Below, piece after piece: positions 10,748 to 22,452 of a stretch of 64,000 bases of DNA. The position numbers and the translations under genes were made by a program. How positions within the stretch are numbered: the stretch's first letter is position 1; the number at the start of each line of letters is the position of its first letter. Below the pieces are notes generated by a model. That model did not search any database. It was not told where the DNA came from and worked only from the letters and a program-made list of their open reading frames with translations. This stretch comes from Romanomermis culicivorax (Eukaryota; Nematoda; Enoplea; Mermithida; Mermithidae): contig CAWUHX010000320.1 of NCBI GenBank assembly GCA_963922205.1, forward strand, positions 62,001-126,000, written 5' to 3'.

Positions 10748-12492
10748 TTTACCATCTGCAGTTATACGAGTTCAGAAATTAAGTATGTTGGAACTACTGA
10801 TTTTTCATGGCTGTATCTACAAACTTACTATCCGCCGAGATATCAGTGTTCCGCTTTAATTCATCTCAAGCACTCTCATGAAGACGAGATTGAAATGTTT
10901 CAAGGAACTGCAGATTATTTTACTAAAAGGCAATGTCGCCTCTGATTATCAGAATAAAAAGCTTAGACTAGCAAATAAACCTTTGCTGTTTGGTGGACGT
11001 ACAGTAATGAGTGCATCAAAATGGCTTTCTGATCATAAAGCCCTATTCAGAAGTGAAAAATCCTAGAATTTTTGTCGCCGGCAATCGGTGACAGTCGGCG
11101 ACTGCACTTCTGAATTGGGCTTAGGTTTCTGTCAATAAATACAGCGCTTTATACACCAAAATCGGTGATGTGTTACAGTGTTTCTACGCTACTAGCCACG
11201 TTTGGACCAATACGAACAACCGGTTAAAAATCGTTTGTCCTATACTATTTCTTTATAAGCTCCTCAGCACTTTGCGCCTAATTTTTTGTCGTATTTCATC
11301 ATTCTAACTAGAAATTTATGTTTTTCAGGTCTAAATACAAAATCAAATACGCTTATAACTGTAAAGAATTTATTAACTTCGTTTTGAATTTTGATTGCAC
11401 AACATTGTACTGTTTGCTTCAAAACGTTAAAAAACAGCAGTACAAAAGCTATCATTTTGTTGTTTGATCTCACAATAGCTGATACACAAAAGTTTTCTAT
11501 GAACTCATTAATTTAAAGAATAAATGGAAGAGTGGGACTGCTCAGGGAATTTTTGACGCCATAAGCTTCCAGGTACAGTAAAAATACAAATTCCCATCAG
11601 AATATGAGAAATTCACAAACTGCCGCGTTATCAGTTGTGTTTAACTGCCATCCACCGGTTTGAATTTCAGTTAAAAATGCAAAAGGTTCCAATTATCTTA
11701 AAAATTAATTTTTTCGAACGTTTTTACTTCTATATAAATGAAAAATAATCTTAATAGGGCAAAAAAATTTCTGTTGAAAAGTCAGGAAAAATACAAAACC
11801 TACTCGAATATCTTGGGGCAAACCAAAAGACGACAGTGCAATAACCAGTGTGGCTGACAGTTGGTTGAACTTTGAGGAATTGGACAACAATTATTTCAGT
11901 AGAAAGACCTGTTGTAGCACATCAACCAAGTTTTAAGCAAACGACATCCACACACAACGCCGTCAAAAATGGAATATCGCCGTTAAGTAGTTTTTTTGCA
12001 TATCTCAACGAGATCTGTAGATTAATGCTACGTTTTTGAGCAAAGGAATTACTGCACGCGCTGGTGAGTCACTTTTTTAATATAAAACACCAATCTCGGC
12101 GATGTCAACATCTTCTGAGTGAGGTCGAAATCCCCAATCTAAACCTTCTTGGAATACAGGGACACAAAGACTGGCTCGTCTGCAATCCGCATACCCCGAA
12201 GCAAAAGGTTCATTATTGTATAGTCTGTTCAATCCGCACTAAAATCTTTTTTTCCAGGTGAAACTTGGGGAACGCAATAAGGAGGAAAAAATCCAGTGAC
12301 AAAAAATGAATGACTGAACCAGATAGGCAAGCGAAAAAAAGATAGGTGAGAGAAAAAAATTTCGACGGGCACTGCCGGCTAGTCTCATGGATGAACTAGT
12401 AGCAGTGTATTTTACAGGAAAGCAAGCACAAAAGTAGGCGAATGCATTGGTCAGCTTTGGGTGATAAAAATCAGGTTATATTTCAGCATGAC
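10748..12492. other. Noncoding stretch
   Basis: Several short open frames occur on both strands (for example 10878-11066, 11264-11473, 11705-11890). None shows a domain, biased composition, signal peptide or convincing splice partner. I see no gene, RNA or defined repeat. Confidence 0.45.
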
Positions 12493-12748
12493 CCGACAAT
12501 TGAGCGCCGGACAATTGAGCGCTGACAATTGAGTGCCGACAACTGAGCGCCAGACAACTGAGCACTGTGAAAACTGAGCGCCGAGACAATTGAGCGCCAG
12601 ACAACTGAGCGCCAGACAACTGAGCGCCGACAACTGAGCGCCGAGACAATTGAGCGCCAGACAACTGAGCGCCAGACAACTGAGCGCCAACAACTGAGCG
12701 CCGAGACAATTGAGCGCCAGACAACTGAGCGCCGACAACTGAGCGCCG
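12493..12748 (+). repeat. Minisatellite, unit about 15 bp (ACAACTGAGCGCCAG)
   Basis: About 16 units of ACAATTGAGCGCC or ACAACTGAGCGCC occur with spacer variation of 1-3 bases. A higher-order pattern of about 60 bases is visible around 12590-12720, indicating recent amplification of a four-unit block. It forms one arm of a large inverted structure whose other arm is at 12880-13018. Confidence 0.92.
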
Positions 12749-12838
12749 TGGCTTAGGCTTATGTTTATGCTTAGGCTTAGGCTTAGGCTTATGTTTATGC
12801 TTAGACTTAGGCTTATGTTTAGGCTTAGGCTTAGGCCT
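12749..12838 (+). repeat. TTAGGC-like hexamer tract
   Basis: The tract is built of TTAGGC hexamers with TTATGT/TTATGC/TTAGAC variants, about 14 units. TTAGGC is the nematode-type telomere unit and resembles the arthropod TTAGG. It lies exactly between two inverted minisatellite arms, so it is an interstitial simple repeat and not evidence of a chromosome end. Confidence 0.85.
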
Positions 12839-12879
12839 CAGTAAATGAAAAAAACGCTCAATTATAATGCATTAAATAG

Positions 12880-13018
12880 TCGGTGCTCAGTTGTCGGCAC
12901 TCAAATGTCTGACGCTCAGTTGTCGGCGCTCAAATGTCTCGCGCTCAGTTGTCACGGCACTCAATTGTCCGGCGCTCAGTTGTCGGCGCTCAATTGTCAG
13001 CGCTCAATTGTCGGTGCA
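12880..13018 (-). repeat. Minisatellite, inverted arm
   Basis: The unit GGCGCTCAATTGTC/GGCGCTCAGTTGTC is the reverse complement of the array at 12493-12748, with about nine degenerate copies. The two arms could pair into a long cruciform or hairpin with the TTAGGC-like tract in the loop. Confidence 0.9.
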
Positions 13019-13079
13019 CCATATTTCAGTGATGCGGAATGAAATTTCAGAGCCGAACTAGAATTAGTAGGCTAACTTA

Positions 13080-13318
13080 CAGTCTGTTTTTCTTGAAATG
13101 CTTCCAAATAATGAAAGTGGAAGGCAAGTAGTATTTCAGATTTTAACGATTTTCTGATGAACAATATATCATGTAGGACTGGAAATTTGCTGACCTAACC
13201 TTCAACAATTTTCCGAGCGAAAAATTTTACAGTAGGTGCTCTATGTAAACGATTTTGACGACACTACTGATTTGTGTCACTTTTTTATCTGGAAGCATTT
13301 TATAAAAAACAGATTATA
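13080..13318 (+). mobile_element. MITE, copy 2 (diverged)
   Basis: It aligns over its full length to the MITE at 9207-9451 in the same orientation. It starts AGTCTGTTTTTCTTGAAATGC and ends near AAAAACAGATTATA. The terminal bases are mutated and the TA duplication is not clean, so this is an older copy. It lies directly right of the minisatellite. Confidence 0.8.
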
Positions 13319-13952
13319 GGCAACAAAATCATTACTCTACAAGCAAACAATGAAATATAAATATGTTTAAAGAGGTGATCATTCTGAACATGAGTCTCAA
13401 AATAAACAAGTCATGCCCATAAATATATGAGTACAGGTCTATTTTTTCACTTTGGAATACTTCAACGCTTCTTGATATATCAGTCATATGAGAATAAACT
13501 CGAAATGTACAGAAAGTGAGACAATAATTCTAGTCTATCCTCTCAAACTCTTACTATAGCCCAGTTATTTTAAAAGAGGCTAAGAACATATAGAAACGCC
13601 GCTTATCTACTATAGTCAAGTCGAAAAGAGGACTTCTTACTGACCCCTAAGAATCTTATTTTCTCTGCGTCATTTACGATAAATGGACTGTAGAAATACG
13701 GAATTCGATACATGGTGTGGGGGTTGGGTATGGTTGTACAGTTGTGGGGTTCCCCCTCCAACCCTCCCCCAATTACAGGTATGATTGCAGCCTTGCCTGT
13801 GCAAAAAACACTGCTTCCACCAACGTTTTCTTGACACGAATAAATTTAGGATGGCACAAAAAAATTGTGATCGTTCATTGGCGCAATTTTTTTTACTGGT
13901 CAAAGGCTATATTTCATTCAATTGTTATGCATTTTAATGGTTGAAAACGCAA
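13319..13952. other. Noncoding stretch
   Basis: I see no supported gene. Overlapping frames on both strands at 13670-13944 include a C-rich run (about 13735-13772) but no domain. Confidence 0.4.
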
Positions 13953-14247
13953 CGACTTTCTGGCGCTTCACTCTCAATCAGTCAGTCAATTTACTATTTA
14001 CCCTGTTGTATTTGAGTGAGCGCTAACGAATTTCTATCCTCGAGTTTGTCATCAGAATGAAGAGTTTATTACTTATAATTACAAATATAAAATTTTTTTC
14101 ACAAATATACAACATTCAATATTTATTTTAAATTTTTACGACTTTCTGGCGCTTCACACTCAATCAGTCAGTCAATTTACCATTTACCCTGTTGTATTTG
14201 AGTGAGCGCTAGCGAATTTCTATTCTCAAGTTTGTCATCAGAATGAA
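13953..14247 (+). repeat. 109-bp direct duplication (13953-14061 and 14139-14247)
   Basis: Two copies starting CGACTTTCTGGCGCTTCAC and ending TTTGTCATCAGAATGAA lie 186 bases apart, start to start, with a handful of substitutions. An AT-rich spacer of about 77 bases separates them. No terminal structure of a known mobile element is visible. Confidence 0.88.
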
Positions 14248-14931
14248 AAACTCCGACTTTGAAATTCGATTTTCTCAATATATTAGAATTGTTATGTAAA
14301 CCATTCCAAAGTGTATAATGTAAAAAAATTGCAGAAGAGATAGGATACGATCTGACGACACGGTACACACCAATAAGTAATACACCTGATTATAGCATGA
14401 CAAAATAAATTGTGCCTGTTTGTCAATATTAGTCTTAAAAACGTACTCTCAATGCAGTTTTTTGCAATGAAGGCCAGGTTTTGCATTCCGTCAACCAATA
14501 TTGCATATCAGGTTTTCAGCCGCTCTCCAGCATTTTGTTACGGAACATTTTTTTTTATTCTCACTTGCCGAGATCAAATATTCAGTGAGTTGCTTGTAAA
14601 TTGTGACCTTGCAGGCTGAAAAAGTTTGATGTTAACCTAAAAATAAAAAACTAAAAATGACCTGGAAAACCTTTAAAAGTCGAGGAATTTTGTTTTGGAA
14701 AACTGTTGGACACTTTTATTTAGTTTTCAGTTTATTTGCTCTGATTCAGTTACTATCGTTTAAACCTTTTTCCGGACTTAATAGTCGAAAATTACTAAGT
14801 TTTCTTCTTTAATGACCCCCTGCCCCAAAATCTCGGAAAATCAATTACCGCTATTGCAACAAAGCCGCTTTATCCTAAGACATTGCAACTCCATCGCATA
14901 AATGCTGTAGAATGAATGATTTTTTCTATTA
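14248..14931. other. Noncoding flank of the retrotransposon nest
   Basis: I see no gene. The last bases before the nest end in AGGTA, of which GGTA (14932-14935) is the left target-site duplication of element A. Confidence 0.45.
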
Positions 14932-14935
14932 GGTA

Positions 14936-15689
14936 TGTAAGAAATATAGAAACTAAGCTACAGTAACTAACCTGTTTTTCCTTGACGTCATCGTCCGACT
15001 TTCGTTCTTCTTCACATTCGTCATCGCCGCCTTCGCTTCTTGAAAAGCAACGCCGCCTAAATGAATAAAAAAAGATTAGAAACATAAAAATAGATAAAAT
15101 TTAAGATAGTAACTCACTGAAAGGTCAGCTCGAACGCTGATTTGCGTCATTCAATGGAATCCTATGAAGAAAAAGACGAAAAAATAAGAAAATAAATTAG
15201 AAACATTTTTGTTTTTTTGCTACTTATTATGTCATACATTTTATATATATACTTCATGTAAAACTTACTTTTGGTGTGTATAATCTTCGTCGTTTTCGTC
15301 ATCTAGATCGTGGCGCTTGTTCGCTTTCGTGTTCATCACCTGTAAATAGAAACCCGCCGATTTATTGTATATTTTGAATGGTTACCGGGTTTACCAGAGT
15401 CACCCTAATAAACAAGAAACTCACCCATTGGACACATCGTAGGACTTGAGATTAGTCTGAGACTTTACCTTTTGAGCTAAGAAACTTACCGACTTCTCCG
15501 TTTGCCACTCGCTTGCTGACGTCGTCCGTTTTCATTGCCATTGTTTGTTGCCGCCAACACCTGAAACATAAACAAGAACGAAGTACGAAACGTTAATAAG
15601 TAGTGTAACCTAGCATTTACAGTAACCCAGTGCAACTTTAAAGTGTGTACCTACCCATCCAGTTCAGTTTTTGCCACTGAGGTCCCACA
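14936..15689 (+). repeat. Element A 5' LTR
   Basis: This 754-bp repeat begins TGTAAGAAATATAG and ends GGTCCCACA. Its partner is 41350-41951 plus 51258-51409, also 754 bp once element C is discounted. It should carry promoter and polyadenylation signals, but I could not assign a clear TATA box. Confidence 0.95.
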
Positions 15690-15693
15690 AAAT

Positions 15694-15738
15694 TGGCCAG
15701 GCTGGCAGGACTCGAACCTGCAATCTTCGGATCAGCAG
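15694..15738 (+). promoter_or_regulatory. Element A primer-binding site with extended tRNA complementarity
   Basis: Four bases after the 5' LTR the sequence reads TGGCCAGGCTGGCAGG and continues. Its reverse complement has the form of a tRNA 3' half: a 5-nt variable region AGATT, then a T-stem GCAGG, loop TTCGAGT and stem CCTGC (complement of 15705-15721). A seven-base acceptor strand CAGCCTG, discriminator G and CCA follow. AGATT and the surrounding bases resemble tRNA-Arg. The match spans about 45 nt, far longer than a usual PBS. Confidence 0.8.
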
Positions 15739-15821
15739 AAAAAGAAACAGCATACCCGATTGAATTTGAAGCCAAGAAGACCAAACTTTGATACTCAGAA
15801 ACTTACTATCTTCAGAAGAGC

Positions 15822-17172
15822 TTGTTAAATACAAATTTTACTGACCCCAAAACTTCGCCTTTTGTCCATTTTCGTACAACGGCTCGTCGACCACTTTTTG
15901 ACACCGTTGACGCAATCGTTGCTGACGCCACCCGGAATTTTTGTGAACCTAGAAGAACACGGAGTAAATCTAACATTGCTCCACCATCAGAAACAGAAAC
16001 TAGCTCATCTAGTGAGGAAGAAGAAATTGCTGACACTATTTTTGATCCAGAAATGGCCCAAGCAAATTTAGCCAATTTGCAGGAAGTTCAGGAACTTTTA
16101 CGTCAGACAGTAACCCGAGTAGGTGAAATGTATGATACTAGACCCATTATTCAGCACTCAGGAGATTTGATGCCATTCTCAGGAGACCCAAGTGACATAA
16201 ATTGGACTGATTGGGAGAAACGCTTTTTCCAGAATTGCTATTTTAGCAGGAGCAACAACTTTAGCTAGAAAAACCGCATTGTTGTCAACTTATTTGCGAG
16301 GACCCGCATTGATTTACTTGTCAGAAGTAGAAGGTCGAAACCCTGCTTTACAAACTTGGAATGAGTGGTCACATGCTTTTCTAACCCGTTTTCCAGACAA
16401 CCGTCAGATTGATGTGAAATATGAGCAATTAGTAGCCCGTAGTCAGTTACCAGGAGAGACAGTTTCAGTATTTGCTGCAGACGTCAGGAGATTAGGCAAG
16501 AGAGCATTTCCACATTGGAATGGTCAAGGAGAAGGTGACATCATGATTAAAAACCATTTTATCAACCGTTTGCAACCAAATATTAGAAGATGGGTTCAGA
16601 ATGCAGAACCAGGAAGTTTTGAGGATGCTGTGTCAGAAGCTGAGAAACAGGAATTACGAGAGTTACAGTATAACGGAGTCTCAAGTCAACCGATGCAAGT
16701 TTTTTCTAATACTGTGAATGAGTTAAGTCACATTGTCCAACGATTAGGAGCAGTAAGCATGGCTAATCAAGTGCCAATCAGTAGTGGTTCGGGTTCGAAT
16801 TTTCGAGGTAATTTCAGAGGAGGATTTCGAGGAAACCGTGGATCGAATTTTAGTAACAATTTTCGAAGAGCACAGAATCAGATCCGATGGAATTCAGCCC
16901 AATCACATGGAACGACCCGAGGCTTTGGCAATGCAGGCCTGCGACAAAATAACAACCAAAATCGCACCCAAGACTCAAGGAGAACCCCTGATGGGAATGT
17001 AATTTGCTATCGCTGTGGTAGATCAGGGCACTATATCGCCAACTGCCCAGAATTTTTTCAGCCTAGAAACAATGTTACCAACATGCAGAGTGATACATCT
17101 AATAGGAATTATGATGAGAATCGAAACGCGCCGAATCCAAACCGTAACACGTGGCGGGGAGGATCACCCTGA
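15822..17172 (+). pseudogene. gag: Element A gag (frameshifted; ends in in-frame TGA)
   Basis: This is the structural Gag polyprotein of element A. The first ATG in frame is at 16053, and the open frame before it is acidic and Ser/Glu-rich. The first part ends at 16268, and the capsid-like part continues in another frame to 17172. The switch is a one-base indel near the T-run at 16223-16227. The second part has a retrotransposon-gag (capsid) segment, an Arg/Gly/Asn-rich linker with repeated FRGN-type motifs, and one CCHC zinc knuckle 'CYRCGRSGHYIANC' for RNA packaging. The TGA at 17170-17172 is in the same frame as the following env-pol frame. The homologous region of element C has no stop, so it is either a nonsense mutation or a read-through signal. 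Confidence 0.88.
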
Positions 17173-17178
17173 GTTCAG

Positions 17179-20100
17179 ATGCCCAGTTCTCGTGGTGTTT
17201 CGGACTCCCGAGGTTCTCGAGGTACCCAAGGAGACCTGCGTGGAGTGCATAACCAACTAGTAACAGTAGGGGAAGATGGTACAATAGAGCAACAGTCCTA
17301 CAATTCTGAGCTTCAATTTGACCCTTGGAACTGTGATGACTTTGAACTCCTGAGAAACTCCGATATGGCAACCCCTACCAACGTTTGTATGGTCCAAGGA
17401 ATAAGTTTTACACATACAGAATCTAGCCATTCGGTAGGTGTAGGGACTAGTACAGGAGCCAGATTTAGCGACATCCCTTCGACCTCCACCCATAGGGAAT
17501 TTTCCCCTTTTAGTGAGATTATTGAAACTAGTAGCTACTTATGTGACTTTGAAGATTGGAACCCGCCTTCCGGTTCAATTTCTTCTATGGGTGATAGTTT
17601 TTCGGCCATACAACGTGCTTCCTGGGAAGAACACAAAAGAGAAGAGAACAGAAAAGAAGAAAAGAAAAAAGAAGAAAAGAAAAAAGAAGAAAAGAAAAAA
17701 GAAGAAATAAAAGAAGAAAAGTATAATTTACAGTGGGGAAACTCTTTTTCGGCACCAGTCGCTAGCCAATATTGGCAAATAATTCATCCTAATTGGCGAG
17801 AAGGCTTTGGAGGCGTAACAAATGAGACCATCGAGACACCCAGGAATAGACTGACGTCTGACCCACGAACCAGTCGTGGAATGGGCAGGCAATCGAATGT
17901 GTTACATGATACTGAAGGTCACAGCGAAAGACGAGACACCTGGGACAATTTTGGACGCTTATTAGCTCATGTTCCACCTATGTTACCATACAGAGAAGGA
18001 AACTATAATTTTGATCATAATTCGGAATCTGAGAATGAAACTAATGATGATCAGTTTGAATCTTATAGAGCGCGACCCAATACACTTAGTCCCGTTATGC
18101 AAATTAGAAGGAGCAGGAGAAACAGAAACAGACATAGATGGAGGAATGGAAGAACTTCCAGACCCAGAAGATCAGTTAATTGGAGATCTTTTATAAGATT
18201 TATGAAACCATTTTTAACCAATTTCAGATTACCTACAGCTAGTAATTTCTTTATTTTAGTCATTTTGATTTTTCTTTCATTTTTGATTGGTAGAGCTACT
18301 TCTGAGCCTTACTATCAGTGTGGAATGTCACGAGGAGGCCGAGCAATTGCTATACCGAAACATGTACCTTGTCGCCCTCCGCCTTTGTTTGGCACAGAAA
18401 AGAAGGAACTCGAATTGAGTGTCTGGTCAGCTAATGGCCATATGAGCAGAATTCAAGCAGTACAATGTTTGTTGAGAAACAGAACCATTTGTACGAACAC
18501 TGGATTTTTTGGATCACGAGGAATTGTTCTTGATTCCACAGAACAAGAAACAGTAACACCTGGAACCTGTCGACAGGCATGGGATGATAAAGAGTATAGA
18601 GGTCAACCATTGAGAGAACTTCAGCATGGAGTTTGGGTCACCAATAACACCCTCAACTTGCAATACAGATGGTGTTGCCAAGATTTTTGTCAATCGATAG
18701 TTAATTTTTTGATTGAGGTAGGCACTATTGCAACAGTAGATAAGAAAACCACTATCAGGGACCTAGGAGATACAGGAGGATGTCCGCCAAATGCTGGACA
18801 ATGTGTGAATTCAGGAGGAACTATAATTTGGAACTCAACTATTTTAGTGGAACAGTGTTCGATTGAGAAGATCGGAGAATATATTGGTCACCTAATCAGA
18901 AACCATATAATTATTGAGGCGATACAAGGAGCTTTTACTTTATCTAGACCTACAAATATATGCCACTTGACCTTTGCCTATGAAACTGAACAAGGTCCGA
19001 TTTTACAGTTTACAAGAAACCTTAGTGAACTTCAGGATTCTATTTCAATAGTCACCCCAGAGAGAGAAGCTGAACTTACTGATAGAGACCCGCAAAATGC
19101 TAAGATACAGTATTTGTATGATAAGATCATGGAACAAGAATCAAAGCTATTTCGAACAGTATGGCTTGAACTTTGTCATTCTGCAGAGAGACACCTAAAG
19201 ATGATTTGGCAGTTACTCAAGTTAGATCCAACTCTAGGTGCTCGTGCTTTACTCATGAGAAATGACATAGTTGCTACTTTTGCTGGTCAAGCTCTCATGA
19301 TATGGGAATGTGTTAAAATCATACCTGATCAATTTTTTTGGGATTACAGAATCAACGATACATGTTACGCTTATTTACCAATTTTAGCGAGAAACCTCAC
19401 CTACTTTGTTGTACCCGGCTCCCATGATCTTTTAGATCAAGCACCCATTGTAGACTGCAACCACCATACTATAGAATTGTATAACGACCCTCAAGAAGGT
19501 TGGAAAACTAGTTCAGAACTGGTACATGTAACCAGTGTTCCATTCGACATCTCATGGACAGGAAGCTATAAGTTACAAACGTTTAATTCACCATCATATT
19601 TCCATGATCAACAGACTGGAATTCTTCACACTTTTGGACTCATGAGGAGTTACTTTTCGAAACTGAGCATTTTTGAAGGAACTTTAGATAGACTAGTTAA
19701 GTATACAGCTAATTTAGCACTTGATCCATCAGTAGTTTATCAAACTTTGGCTGGTACTGGGAAGGCCATTGCAGAAGTCACAGAAGGAGCAACCAATTCA
19801 CTTGAACACATTGCCACCACTGGAACCAATAATCTGATTAATTTCACCAATTACTTAGTATCAGGACCACTACAATTGATACTCAACATGTTGATAGTTC
19901 TTTTGATCTTAGCTGGTGTTGCCACAGTAACCTGGCTTATTTTACAAAGATACCTGCGGAAAAAGACTTGTGCATGTCCGAGTTATTTTACCCGAAGAAA
20001 ATGGTTCCCAAAACGAATGAAACAACCTATTGTAAAGTTCTCAACCTTGAAACAACGTGTAGAAACCCAAGGAGCAACGGATCAGATCAGTCATGTGAAA

Positions 20101-22452
20101 GAAACCAACAGGAATGATAATGTAACCGAGATTCAGAATGTGTCACAGGCGAAAGGAACAGATTATGAGGACGTTGAACTTGATTCATTAGGAAAAGTTA
20201 TAGTTCAGGCACTTGAACCGATAGTCACCCCAAAGAAACCCAAGATGAGGAATAATTTACCAACTGTCGCTAACCACAGTAGTTTGTGTCAAGATCGATG
20301 CCCAACTATCGAGGTTTGGATTAATGAAGACTTTGAAGTCCCAGTTACAACCCTTATTGACAGTGGATCAGATATTTCACTGATAGGTTTAGATTTAGTT
20401 ACTCGGAGAGGATACAATTTGTTACCCGCTGTGATACCAGGATTTAGAGTGTTTAATAACGTCACTACTGAGGTTGTAGCATCATGTTGGATCAAAGTGT
20501 CACTTAATATCGCAAATTCTGTAGTAGCCCCAGCAGAATTTTTAAGAGTTCATGTAGTTAAAGATTCGACATATGATTTGTTGCTTGGAACCGATTATTT
20601 ACGTCGATTTGCTAAAACTGATTTACAGTGGAAGAAAGCTCAGATTGATTTTGGAAACATATCAGTACCCATGAAAAACACTAAGATCTATCTACCAGAG
20701 ACCTCACGTGGAATCGCTGTTCTAGAGGAGACCATAACTTTGGCTCCCAGATCAATTAGTTTTGTTACAGCTAGATTAGAAGCCCCATATGCCAAATTTG
20801 ACTCATTAATTTTTGAACCAATCCCACGATTTTTAAATCGATTTCAGTTACAAGTCGCTTCATGTTTAGTGCGACCAGATGATGGAATCATACCAGTCAG
20901 TGTACTGAATGTCACCAATACACCCATTATTCTGTATAGAAACACTAAAGTAGGGAAAGTTCGAGTATATAGACAGCCATGGTCATGCAACAAAACCTTT
21001 GAAACACCCCAATGTCAGGTCATTGCTTCGACTATAGGTCAGGAGAGTGAAACAAGAAACAATAGTACGATACCAGAACAAGTTTTAGAAGTGATCAATG
21101 AGGAAATCAAACAGGCGAAACTTAGCCCTAAGCAAAGTCATCAATTTCGACAGTTACTCGCCCGATTCTCTTCACTTTTTGCCGGAGATGAAACAGATTT
21201 AGGCAAAACTAACTTAGCAGAACATACGATTGATACTGGAGACAAACGACCAATTAGGCACATACCCTATAGAGTACCCTACAAGCAACGAGAAGCCATT
21301 GATGAGGAAATCAATAAGATGCTTGAGAAAGGAGTGATTAAACCCTCACAAAGTCCATGGGCCAGCCCAGTGGTTCTGGTGCCCAAGAAGACAGGAGGAT
21401 TTCGCTTTTGTGTATATTACCGGAAACTTAACAGTGTCACCAAGAAAGACAGTTACCCATTACCTAGGATAGATGACATTTTTGATGCTGTACATGGAGC
21501 CACCCTATTCTCGACACTTGATCAAGCATGGGGATACTGGCAGATACCTGTTGCTGAAAAAGACAGAGAAAAGACAGCATTTATAACTTACAATGGACTA
21601 TTTGAATTTTCAGTAGTGCCATTTGGATTATGCAATGCACCCGCAACTTTTCAGAGACTTATGGATTTAGTTTTGAGTGGATTACAGTGGTCAACCTGTT
21701 TAGTTTACTTAGATGATGTATTAATTTTTGGAAGAACTTTTGAGGAACACCTTGAACGATTGGAAGAAGTTTTTCAAAGATTACAAAATGCAGGATTGAA
21801 ACTTAGACTCGAGAAATGTCACTTCTTGCAGTCAGAAATTTCGTACCTTGGTCACCAAATCTCAGCAACTGGAATTCGACTGGATGAAGAAAAGATAAAA
21901 GCAGTGAAACAATTTCCGATTCCAAAAAATGTTGACCAGTTACGTAGTTTTTTAGGTTTAGCAAGCTACTATCGCCGATTTATCAGAAACTTTGCCAGAA
22001 AAGCGTACCCTCTTCATCAACTTTTGAAACTTAATCAGAAATATGACTGGACATCAGCATGTCACGAAAGTTTTGAAACCTTGAAGAACGCCCTTGTTAC
22101 ATCACCCTTACTTATTCACCCAGACTTTCACAATGCATTCATACTATACACTGATGCATCTATAGAAGGTATTGGTGCAGTGCTTTCACAACAGACCAAA
22201 AATGGAGAGCAACCTATCGCTTTTGCTAGTCGAAGTTTGAGCAAAGCAGAAAGAAACTATTCAGTTACCGAACAAGAAGCTTTAGCTGTCCTCTGGGCAG
22301 TGAAACATTTCCGACAGTATCTTTATCAACAGAGAGTTACCATTTATACAGATCACTCAGCCCAAAGTAGTGTCTTTTTGAAACCAAATCCCTCTGGACG
22401 AATTGCAAGGTGGGGATTAGCCCTTCAAGAATTTCAGGAACTCAATATTAAG
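17179..22452 (+). CDS. pol: Element A Env-PR-RT-RNase H polyprotein (5' part, cut by element B)
   Basis: One frame of about 1,758 codons encodes, in order: a linker with a Lys/Glu repeat (residues about 153-182); a hydrophobic signal/anchor (355-374); a Cys-rich envelope-like ectodomain (about 375-895); a transmembrane segment (900-926) with a basic tail; an aspartic protease with 'LIDSGSD' (about 1058); reverse transcriptase with 'YLDDVLIF' (about 1510); and RNase H with 'YTDAS' (about 1656). Envelope between Gag and protease is the reverse of the standard gag-pol-env order. The ectodomain shares 'CTNTGFFGS' and a helical 'LGARA' segment with element C. Element B interrupts the frame at 22452, and the rest of RNase H and integrase resumes at 37065 in the same frame. 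The ATG at 17179 may not be the true start if gag is read through. Confidence 0.92.

Noticed and set aside
12749..12838. Chromosome end or telomere
   Set aside because: The tract is short, degenerate, and flanked on both sides by unique and minisatellite DNA.
13670..13944. Overlapping Cys/His-containing frames on both strands
   Set aside because: The composition is driven by a C-rich/G-rich run. There is no domain pattern or splice support.
15690..15740. tRNA gene
   Set aside because: Only a 3' half on the minus strand is present, ending exactly at the LTR-proximal TGG. The 5' half and anticodon-stem partner are absent, so it is a primer-binding site.
17636..17720. Lys/Glu repeat in element A as a separate simple-sequence insertion
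   Set aside because: It stays in frame and encodes a charged linker, so I treat it as part of the polyprotein, possibly expanded by slippage.
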